A stretch of 64,000 nt of DNA. It comes from Cyclina sinensis. Lineage: Eukaryota > Mollusca > Bivalvia > Venerida > Veneridae. The position numbers were made by a program, and so were the translations under genes. The notes beneath the pieces are model-generated. The model searched no databases. It was not told where the DNA came from and saw nothing but the letters and a program-made list of their open reading frames with translations. This document shows positions 61,301 to 64,000 of this stretch, piece after piece; the first letter of the stretch is position 1; each line of letters opens with the position of its first letter. The stretch is taken from positions 34,478,607 through 34,542,606 of the forward strand of contig JAAONU010000006.1 in NCBI GenBank assembly GCA_012932295.1. Reading direction: 5' to 3'.

Positions 61301-61468
61301 TGTATGTACCTGTCTTCGATATATTAGGCCTAAATTCTCTCCGTTAAGTTTCGCTTCGTCTGATGTTCCGTTGAAGCGGATCAAAATCCTGTCATTTGTT
61401 TCATTTAGGGCTGACATCACTTTTTCCACACAGAGCAGTGTTAAGACAACAATAATCAGTCCCACCAT
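23833..61468 (-). CDS. Gene B: membrane-anchored furin/kexin-type proprotein convertase, complete
   Basis: Fourteen exons: 61310-61468, 59542-59613, 59212-59298, 54428-54556, 53828-53895, 53390-53475, 34942-35120, 34463-34672, 30122-30222, 28655-28761, 27048-27165, 26434-26705, 24425-24490 and 23833-23963. They total 1785 nt, or 594 residues plus TAA. Domains: signal peptide, prodomain with RVKR, catalytic Asp/His/Asn/Ser all present, P domain, one transmembrane helix and a short cytoplasmic tail. Unlike furin it has no Cys-rich region, so it is short for the family. By family knowledge it is a Ca-dependent protease processing precursors after basic pairs in the secretory route. The plus-strand Helentron in intron 6 is antisense to it. 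Whether introns of 18 kb and 4.7 kb splice correctly cannot be seen here. Confidence 0.92.
24286..24370. repeat. Imperfect CATT/ATTC microsatellite
   Basis: Runs of CATCCATCCATT and CATTCACTCATTCATTC in gene B intron 13. Confidence 0.85.
24425..24490 (-). CDS. Gene B exon 13: last P-domain strand and linker
   Basis: 66 nt coding [15 protein letters not shown] then TDPLGSS. WxxxFYGT is the expected last strand of the P domain. Flanked by TTCTAG acceptor and GTAAAC donor. Confidence 0.88.
24491..26433 (-). other. Gene B intron 12, decayed repeats
   Basis: No exon or intact element. Several diverged dispersed repeats are recognisable by internal similarity: TTGCATCACAAGA occurs twice (about 25030 and 25166), CATAACCACC/CATAGCAACT-type segments lie near 25450 and 25565, and GGGGCATAATTAC at about 25835. 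Confidence 0.5.
26434..26705 (-). CDS. Gene B exon 12: P domain
   Basis: 272 nt with [47 protein letters not shown] and DAYGGT. Same boundaries and phases as gene A exon 12. Confidence 0.94.
27048..27165 (-). CDS. Gene B exon 11
   Basis: 118 nt, [20 protein letters not shown] and a Ser/Thr-rich segment ending INVYS. Near-identical to gene A exon 11. A degenerate partial copy of its 3' half lies at about 26955-26990. Confidence 0.92.
27691..27905. repeat. Tandem duplication of about 102-112 bp in gene B intron 10
   Basis: AAAAGTACGATTGGGTTAAC through ATAATACAAAAAATAC occurs twice in direct orientation. The copies differ mainly by one substitution (ACATCAG/ACTTCAG) and a short insertion in the second. 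Confidence 0.85.
28245..28560 (+). repeat. Single-arm copy of the 14425-15392 foldback family
   Basis: It shares GCGACTGACTCACGGAT, TTAGTCACGAGGTAGGTACTT and AATTTTGACAA with that element, and ends in a degenerate tRNA-like block (TGGTCTAGGTAACTGC, TTACTGACCTGAAG) and a T-rich tract. Confidence 0.65.
28655..28761 (-). CDS. Gene B exon 10
   Basis: 107 nt coding [20 protein letters not shown] and [22 protein letters not shown] acceptor, GTACGA donor. Confidence 0.93.
30122..30222 (-). CDS. Gene B exon 9: catalytic Ser exon
   Basis: 101 nt coding [20 protein letters not shown] and [13 protein letters not shown]. Nucleophile Ser in SGTS is present. Acceptor ACAAAG, donor GTATGA. Confidence 0.93.
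31851..31990. repeat. 80-bp direct duplication
   Basis: GCATTGTAATCGCAACTTTTC and ATCGGCGAGGTATTCC recur with 80-bp period; copies differ at several positions. Confidence 0.8.
32996..33890 (+). mobile_element. 5'-truncated LINE, C-terminal ORF and 3' UTR
   Basis: A 124-codon open frame (32996-33370) contains [24 protein letters not shown] and [20 protein letters not shown], ending in a stop. This is the characteristic end of CR1/L2-group reverse transcriptase ORFs. A long 3' UTR with GGACCACAATGGAAATAAG and a terminal ATTGAAATAAATC follows. The intact frame suggests a fairly recent insertion into gene B intron 8, antisense to the gene. Confidence 0.72.
34362..34434 (-). repeat. tRNA-derived SINE head in gene B intron 8
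   Basis: Minus strand: AACAAGTGGTTGAGAAGTA (A-box region) and GCGAGTTCGATTCCATGC (B box). It lies 29 bp after exon 8, as in gene A. Confidence 0.65.
34463..34672 (-). CDS. Gene B exon 8: oxyanion-hole Asn exon
   Basis: 70 codons, [17 protein letters not shown] to HPNERI. One amino-acid difference from gene A (Asn to Tyr after GGA). Confidence 0.96.
34942..35120 (-). CDS. Gene B exon 7
   Basis: 179 nt starting [20 protein letters not shown], containing [13 protein letters not shown] and ending LQTGVTQ. Acceptor TTCTTAG. The preceding exon lies 18.3 kb away at 53390. Confidence 0.94.
35421..35981. repeat. 27-bp minisatellite, about 20 units
   Basis: Unit consensus near AAACATGTTTTCTTCACTGC plus TTTGTGT, with subtypes (GATTTGTGTTAACATG; CTACATGGGTTTGTG at the right end). 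Because 27 is a multiple of three, several frames stay open on both strands (9-residue repeats), but nothing around them supports a gene. It lies in gene B intron 6, 300 bp from exon 7. Confidence 0.95.
37093..37640 (-). mobile_element. CR1/Jockey-like LINE relic, reverse transcriptase C-terminus
   Basis: Minus-strand frames with shifts: [47 protein letters not shown], then a 3' part with [20 protein letters not shown]. Classic thumb/C-terminal region of LINE pol. Confidence 0.72.
37665..38081 (+). mobile_element. CR1/Jockey-like LINE relic, opposite strand
   Basis: [38 protein letters not shown] and [13 protein letters not shown], followed in a shifted frame by TPTLNYLIP and [13 protein letters not shown] up to a stop at about 38081. 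Diverged from the neighbouring minus-strand relic, so not a simple inverted copy. Confidence 0.72.
38494..39562. other. Unassigned DNA in gene B intron 6
   Basis: AT-rich. A 108-codon plus-strand frame (39146-39472) has no recognisable motif and is likely chance. Confidence 0.5.
39563..40672 (+). repeat. Three exon-like cassettes in a 930-bp duplication
   Basis: Cassettes 39628-39746, 40256-40348 and 40571-40672 resemble each other. All start CAT(A/T)CAC after a polypyrimidine-CAG, contain CGTGATATTGTATTCAG-like and AGTTGTG sequence, and are followed by GTGAGT. About 65 bp before the first and third (AACCTAGGTAGCAGTTATAT) are also shared. They look like non-coding exons with splice signals, 1.4 kb upstream of the Helentron reading frame. 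Confidence 0.55.
41027..41660. repeat. GTTGAA/CTTGGA tandem repeat, decaying rightwards
   Basis: Short alternating modules GTTGAAACTAAATCTTGGA and GTTGAATTTACCTGGAA in variable order, well conserved to about 41300 and degraded beyond. It ends about 0.4 kb before the Helentron frame. Confidence 0.8.
42052..44976 (+). CDS. Helentron protein, N-terminal part: peptidase-like and Rep domains
   Basis: 974 codons to a premature TGA; the first ATG in frame is at 42094. Residues about 27-225: RGRQCVTN with Cys40 and [11 protein letters not shown] with Asp168/His170, as in papain-fold cysteine peptidases attached to some invertebrate transposons; catalysis is inferred. Residues 320-372: Cys pairs CTCC and CQTC, probably zinc-binding. 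Residues 405-500: a conserved Helitron-associated block ([32 protein letters not shown]). Residues 620-860: Rep domain with the HUH motif [10 protein letters not shown] (His818, His820; 44503-44511). The neighbouring frame continues directly after the stop. Confidence 0.88.
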   Translation: MAILSLNWLRDTISMFSLICTADFHQASEHLPKEARGRQCVTNCHIFLITVNYVKGALTLDSEDLNGILFDGSHLYNATREISNAEDFIDPVLLPNRISYKGHYVSTIHKGILTGLLDENIPTCNESVYHKLDIALAKAFSTVKNAIIIFKGVSVALYYDKSVIYVFDSHSRNSSGISCPDGTCVLGVVHSVSALCNYICQLSASLGDKGSTVQFDLHMLAFNKKCLQTPFIVRILDKRQGFQIRKKHKLKSSNSEDTPAKRQKVRNLMKNKSLIGMVDDRHVSLSDQSSSFSQVFSDEAFTPEMQETELLFDKLVSSGPIYVCTCCTQTYFSHFMTNIENLSESNRQHVAQFCTQYKSVGGIEWICQTCLNTARKKNIPRFWVNNGLKFPFKPNELDLSNLEERLVSPRLPFMQLREMPRGGQLNIKGNIVNVPADVNSTIKTLPRMMNENETIMLKLKRRLSYKHHVAFENIRPNKVFQAAKWLVANSLLFRNEGIVVNETWLQQPHDISLQQQQEDNSNLEQSVVTENDSGNGGHCSSSDNWTEDDSFVNRPTGNLDTFLQTLDFREFNQVLSVAPGEKNSPIGLFQDYHSEIFSFPTIYCGQSRTENHQRLVPLHYSDICKWELRNVDRRVAVCVPNIFFKLKRLQIKQIKDKVSLAIRKCKANGQSYTAGEILTPGFVDKLTMQDDGYKVLRTLRGSPPYWEAAKRDVFAMIRQLGIPTWFCSFSAAETKWKPLLTCLAKLIEGRDLTSDEAESLSWQEKCKLIKADPVTCARYFHNRVQVFIQRVLKHSSWPIGEILDYFYRVEFQQRGSPHIHMVAWVKNAPVHGVCSDQEVSAFVSKYIACSKDETIPALINYQTHRHARTCRKQGKAICRFNFPIPPMPETLVLHPINDTETRSSYEQMYEGIISCLDEVQRDGAEITFEDFLNKLEVDFDTYILIIRSKLIRSKVFLKRSVSESRINSYNSVLL
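44977..48192 (+). CDS. Helentron protein, C-terminal part: Rep tyrosines, Pif1 helicase, endonuclease
   Basis: Same frame as the upstream part; first ATG at 44992. Counting from it, [13 protein letters not shown] holds the paired Rep tyrosines (Tyr15, Tyr19). Helicase: Walker A GGAGCGKS (385-392), Walker B IIDEIS (473-478), [30 protein letters not shown]. Endonuclease: GFQNCRSL (858-865), FVETR (886-890), LMGDFNFE (989-996), SLDHIY (1027-1032), SDHKPVY (1051-1057), so all core residues of the exonuclease-endonuclease-phosphatase fold are visible. Ends TAA at 48190-48192. No frameshift in 1,066 codons, which suggests recent activity. Confidence 0.93.
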   Translation, partial: CWKANMDIQFILDPYSCISYIVSYISKGQRGLSNLLQDACREAREMDSDVRQQVRRIGNQFLTSVEIGAQEAAFLVLQMPLRKSTRDVIYVDTNKPDNRTSLIKSVSNLKELPANSKNIEMDNVLKRYKRRPKILDSLCYADFASMYELCKKQDKECNLDEISFEELPETEYNLDQDDDVEDIKESSSSEVVRFACGTRVRKRQRQKVIYCHVTPINQDREEHYREKIMLYTHWRNEENDLLCGYESYEKCYLEKEIEIKMNCQKYEKMNESDIESILADIDPENLGAVINQEAHHQNMIDVAEGTSRSAVLGCFDPGSELSSCEDYDLGDDLGISRRRVSLGELPTAEVNNEQYLQSVRALNMEQKQFFYHILHKVKCKSLPFYTFLSGGAGCGKSVLIMAIHQAVLKFLSHVHGEDPSSIKILLCAPTGKAAHNIGGCTIHSAFCIPASQGFHFKPLDMQQLNTLRSRFHDLKIVIIDEISMVGRGMLNFINLRLQEIKGCTKPFGGVSILAVGDLYQLKPVLDSWVFSQVYRKPELQCIASNLWIDLFDFFELTEVMRQKDDLEYALLLNRLREGKHTEADLAVLEKRKVENLVNSNERLKEFPHLFCRRVDVHTHNMNILSNIEMCHRMEIEAIDTVSGNVSQSMIDAILLRLPEDPSKTMGLQKHLILGIGLPVELCLNLDTEDGLTNGASCIVRKFDLRVENSSRCSIVWVEFNSACIGKKWRLKYKHLYKDDISLCWTPVLETCRQFTYQYGKTYFIVRRQFPLYLASGKTIHKAQGSTIQEAVMHFGQKRIDHIHYVGLSRVTSLSGVHIMELNSSKISVSVDVEAEMERLRNTRRIVNSIYDMSYTDSSVIKVGFQNCRSLRKHISEIKQEHNLLNADVLGFVETRRPLGDEYEIAGFRHLTSTFEQSAHGIDIYIKRNVSVSQYVCFTCAEVECALVCVNEQVIVGFLYCPPKSSTFSNFAVFLSSFASLISREYSMYDKNVILMGDFNFECERNKPITKLFYEKLTLKQLLNAATTDYGSSLDHIYCSLHADLLKTYGTLESYYSDHKPVYIVFSKRSTN
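48193..48990. other. Helentron 3' flank
   Basis: No gene. It probably contains the 3' end of the Helentron, but no terminal hairpin was identified with confidence. Confidence 0.4.
48993..49170 (-). repeat. tRNA-derived SINE, copy 1
   Basis: Minus strand: GGCTCAGTGGTTAGAGCG (A box) and GAGTTCGAATCCTGC (B box), very tRNA-like, preceded by GACGCATTTGTAAG-type flank and TGCACTAGACCGTAAC on the plus strand. Confidence 0.75.
49325..49482 (-). repeat. tRNA-derived SINE, copy 2
   Basis: Same family and orientation as the copy 330 bp to the left: GGCTCAGTGGTTAGAGCG and GAGTTCGAATCCCGC, with the shared TGCACTAGACCATAAC flank. A 66-codon frame across it is not a gene. Confidence 0.75.
50441..50473. 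repeat. TG microsatellite
   Basis: Interrupted once by GG at 50460-50461. Confidence 0.95.
50474..52420. other. Unassigned DNA in gene B intron 6
   Basis: AT-rich with only short open frames. No motif, exon or terminal structure could be supported. Confidence 0.5.
52421..52910. mobile_element. Foldback element with three 155-bp internal repeats
   Basis: Inverted ends GCTCCCCGAA (52422) and TTCGGGGAGC (52899-52908). The segment TAGATCTCATTGATGAGCAG, GTGCAGTGCACAAGAACC, ACTCTT, GTTATTGCC recurs three times at roughly 155-bp intervals. Non-coding. Confidence 0.7.
53312..53324. repeat. Thirteen-base C homopolymer
   Basis: Uninterrupted C tract 66 bp downstream of gene B exon 6 (in transcription direction). 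Confidence 0.95.
53390..53475 (-). CDS. Gene B exon 6: catalytic His exon
   Basis: 86 nt, [20 protein letters not shown] and YEASLPG. Same junction phases as gene A exon 6. Donor GTAATA is weaker than in gene A (GTAAGG) and precedes the 18.3-kb intron. Confidence 0.94.
53828..53895 (-). CDS. Gene B exon 5
   Basis: 68 nt coding [18 protein letters not shown] and SVSDG, donor GTGAGT. Exact length match to gene A exon 5. Confidence 0.9.
54428..54556 (-). CDS. Gene B exon 4: catalytic Asp exon
   Basis: 43 codons starting [20 protein letters not shown], with [16 protein letters not shown] and ASNY. Acceptor TTCTAG, donor GTAAGC. Confidence 0.95.
54906..54936. repeat. GA microsatellite
   Basis: About 15 units of GA just beyond the 3' side of the minus-strand LINE; it could be that LINE's tail. 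Confidence 0.9.
54985..57871 (-). mobile_element. Decayed LINE with endonuclease and reverse transcriptase
   Basis: Inserted in gene B intron 3 in the same orientation as the gene. The 5' end has GDVHPNQGP and [13 protein letters not shown] then FDVICFSET (endonuclease start, 57653-57871), and further GDFND near 57515. A 182-codon frame (56406-56954) contains DFWKILKSF and [18 protein letters not shown] motifs [16 protein letters not shown] and FADDTSLY lie at about 56045-55930. The end (54985-55311) has [18 protein letters not shown], a zinc-knuckle-like C-terminal domain. Several stops, frameshifts and an internal deletion make it dead. Jockey/CR1-group by motif. Confidence 0.8.
58299..58380. 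repeat. Compound AT/GT microsatellite
   Basis: About 19 AT units (58299-58336) followed by about 21 TG units (58338-58380). Open frames across it are low-complexity artefacts. Confidence 0.95.
59212..59298 (-). CDS. Gene B exon 3: prodomain cleavage site
   Basis: 29 codons, [14 protein letters not shown] then [21 protein letters not shown] gives one more basic residue than gene A. Acceptor TGTTAG, donor GTGAGT. Confidence 0.92.
59542..59613 (-). CDS. Gene B exon 2: prodomain
   Basis: 24 codons starting [19 protein letters not shown] and ending LHSE. CAG acceptor, GTAAGG donor. Confidence 0.88.
59614..61309 (-). other. Gene B intron 1
   Basis: Carries the CGAAAA/ACACGACA-rich block also found in gene A intron 1, here with a 37-bp direct duplication at about 60700-60770 (CGCCCTCAAACCGTCGA-GGCTAAAACACG). 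No exon. Confidence 0.6.
61310..61468 (-). CDS. Gene B exon 1: signal peptide and start of prodomain
   Basis: 53 codons from ATG at 61468: hydrophobic core [12 protein letters not shown], then [10 protein letters not shown]; ends IYRRQ with CAG/GTAC donor. A possible splice acceptor TTTCTACAG at about 61500 would allow an upstream 5' UTR exon. Confidence 0.88.
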
Positions 61469-64000
61469 AATCCCTGTTTCAACTTGCAGAATTGTTCTGT
61501 AGAAACGAAATATTCTTTAAAGTTTTTGATTTTTTGGTCTATTCTATTTTCGGTTTTGTTTTTTAAAAATCTGCAAATAATAATAATAATCACAATATTT
61601 AGTAATAATTATATCTGTTATATATCTTCCTAATAGATCCTGTATTCTTCACCTTTTTCTCTTTTTCTTATCAATAAACTGAATAATTAATTAATCTTCT
61701 GAAATAGTTATCAAATCGAAGCGAAATCCTCTATATGGTTTCTCGATATATATTCTAACTTCAAGGTTAGTATTATATTCCTAGTTAAACAGAAAACTAA
61801 ATTAAAAATAAGTTTAGTAAAAAGATTATTTGTTAACTACGGATTCCTCTTAAAACTTTATTATGAAAACACTGACGTCATCTGCTGATAGTTTACCAAA
61901 ATTTAAACATTCTGTGAAAACAGATTTAATTTCAAATATATTGAGACGTCAATTATCCTAGTATGGGAAATTAATTAATGATTGTCCTGACTGAATTGGA
62001 TTGGTAAGCAATGTCATTATGGGACATTTGGGGTCTATGGGTTTCTATTGGTACAGACAATAATAAACAATATAAAAAGTAAAACAGAAACGGTCAAAAT
62101 CGGCACTAGGTATACGTTTTATGATTCTTTTAAAATTCAACATTAAAAAGAAAAGAAATATTCAGTACTTTTTAGATAAAATTTGCATACATATAAAACA
62201 ATAAATGCAAAAATATGCTGAATTGAAAGAGAGGGATTTTGGTAATAGGCTGTTATTTGTTTTTGTTTTTGTTGTTGTTTTTTTTTTTGTTTTGTTTTTT
62301 TGTTTGGTTCTTTCTTTTGTTGTTGTTTGTTCGTTTTGTTATTGTTGCTGGTGCTGTTGTTTTTTGTTTTTTTTTTATTTGTTGTTTGGAGTGTGTGTCG
62401 CTTTTTTGTTGTTTTCTTCGTGCGAGTGTGTGTTTATTTTCTGGACGAATTATGGGTCATAACTTATACGTACAATTAACTATTACTAGATGACCTTTAC
62501 AACGTACATCTATTCCGACCCAAGAGAGACATGAGGGTTACTAAAAAAGTACCGTGTATGTGGGTTTGTTTTAGGAAAATATGTTTCTTGTGTTTGTGTC
62601 ATAAAAAGATGTTGAAAATTCTGTAGTTTCTAAGAGAATGTTAATTTTATTAATGTAATTAATTTTGGAAATTTACGTAAATAGAAACATTAGTTAATAA
62701 TGGAAAAATGTCCGAGTTAACGTGAGAGGACAGATAAACTTTTTGAACATCTCTTTCAATAATGTATCCGGCTTTAGATATACATTTACAGCGATAGTGA
62801 AGTACCAGCGATTGTGTGGCGTTGTTGAACGTGGGTACCAATTATTATGCAAATAAGGGAAGATTTCAACGTAATTTCTTATATTTGGTTGATTATGTGG
62901 AGTTTTTTGTTAAATTATGTTAGATCTATGGGTCTTATTTGATAAAATTTTATGTTTAAGTATGTAGAAAATATTATTTAGATGCAAATCAATGTACCCT
63001 CGAAACCGTATGTGTAGTGATAATTCGGCGTATTAATTGATTTCTTGTGATAATATTGAACTGACCCCCGCTGTATTTCCAAGATGGCGTTTTAAAAACT
63101 GATAAACACATTGTACATTAAATCAAAGCACTGAAAGTACTTCAAAACTGTCGCGTAGTGCTGGGTTTATGTTTTCAAGTAATGGATACATGCATGTAAT
63201 GCAATACCTTTATCCGAGAGAATTTATCTCTGCGCAATAGAGGTCCATTGGAGCTAGTCTCATTAAGCTGAATATGATAAAAATATTTTTTCTTTACCTG
63301 CCTTGCCATAAATTATAGTCCAACTTCACTGGAATTTTTTGTACATAATTACTGAACACTCTAATCAATACTGACCATCACTGATCTTGATCATTTTCAA
63401 CACTTATTTATCAAATTTAGTATTGACAATTCCACTTATTTTTCTAAAACCCTGTGGTACTCCAACTATAATGTTCTAGAAAAGTACGAGAGTACTATTA
63501 AACCAACCATGATTTATGCATAGTGACCAATATTGTAAGTTCTGCTGGTAGTTTACTGGTAACATTTGCAGTCTAGAACATGCTCTTTCCAGTAATTTTA
63601 GGAAGGTAAACTGACTCTGATATGAATACAACTGTAAAGAGGGGGTAAAACTTTAGCTGACGATAAGTTTACTACAAACACAAGAAAGCAATACTTGTTA
63701 ACATTATCTTTATTTAAAAAAATAAAACTATCAAAAAGAATAATTCACTAGAATTGTGTCCATGGGACACATTTGCCCCAGCCATGTATCATAAGCAGAT
63801 GATAAAAATTAAAGAGGCAGGTGGAGTGTCAAAAGCAGTGTAATTGTTACATTTATTTAATGAACAGCGTGCTACAAAACACAACCCTATAAATGTGAAG
63901 ACATTTTGGTTGTTATCAGAAATTTAGTCTATAAAGGTCAAAACTCTGACAAATTTGGAAATGTACTGCCCAATTTTGCAAGTAACCTGTATTTTCATAA
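61469..64000. other. Upstream region of gene B
   Basis: No further exon or gene supported. T/G-rich low-complexity tract at 62250-62420; the rest is AT-rich. Any promoter of gene B should lie here, but no clear core element was found. Confidence 0.5.

Noticed and set aside
62205..62493. Hydrophobic Phe/Leu-rich frames
   Set aside because: Translation of a T/G-rich low-complexity tract.

Overview
The window looks like AT-rich nuclear DNA of an invertebrate animal, most likely a bivalve or related mollusc. This is inferred from intron-rich genes with GT-AG introns, many tRNA-derived SINEs, short foldback elements carrying GACCTTGACC-type motifs, decayed LINEs and a Helentron (a Helitron subclass with an endonuclease domain). 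No bacterial gene, rRNA gene or CRISPR array was seen.

The host genes are two tandem paralogues on the minus strand. Both encode short, secreted or membrane-anchored subtilisin-like proprotein convertases (S8 kexin/furin family). Gene A starts at 11594 and leaves the window at its left edge, with twelve exons visible. Gene B runs from 61468 to a stop codon at 23833, with fourteen exons and 594 codons plus stop. All twelve comparable exons share intron phases. Eleven have identical lengths; exon 1 differs by one codon. Each protein has a signal peptide, a short prodomain ending in RVKR, a catalytic domain with Asp, His, Asn and Ser all present, and a P domain. Gene B also shows a glycine-zipper transmembrane helix and a very short tail. 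Introns are homologous as well: a tRNA-derived SINE relic lies 29 bp into intron 8 in both copies, so the duplication copied genomic DNA and is younger than that insertion.

Gene B has been inflated by mobile DNA. Intron 6 is 522 bp in A and 18.3 kb in B; intron 3 is 832 bp in A and about 4.7 kb in B; intron 8 is about 1.65 kb in A and 4.2 kb in B. From left to right, gene B intron 6 holds a 27-bp minisatellite (35421-35981), head-to-head LINE relics inside an inverted-end unit (36936-38493), three exon-like cassettes (39628-40672), a GTTGAA-rich tandem repeat (41027-41660), a nearly intact Helentron gene (42052-48192), two related SINEs (about 49.0 and 49.4 kb) and a foldback element with 155-bp internal repeats (52421-52910). 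Intron 3 holds a decayed LINE with endonuclease and reverse transcriptase.

The 12-kb spacer between the genes (11595-23832) is made largely of repeats: several tRNA-type SINEs, a palindromic tRNA-like element with a nested LINE tail (14425-15392), a 778-bp hAT-type MITE with near-perfect target duplication (16673-17450), another foldback element (18511-19020) and an L1/Tx1-like LINE relic (21218-22560).

The most notable object is the Helentron. It is a 2,047-codon frame broken by one in-frame TGA, joining a cysteine-peptidase-like domain, zinc-finger-like Cys clusters, an HUH Rep nuclease, a Pif1-type helicase and an AP-endonuclease-like domain. It has unusual repeated, splice-signal-flanked cassettes upstream.
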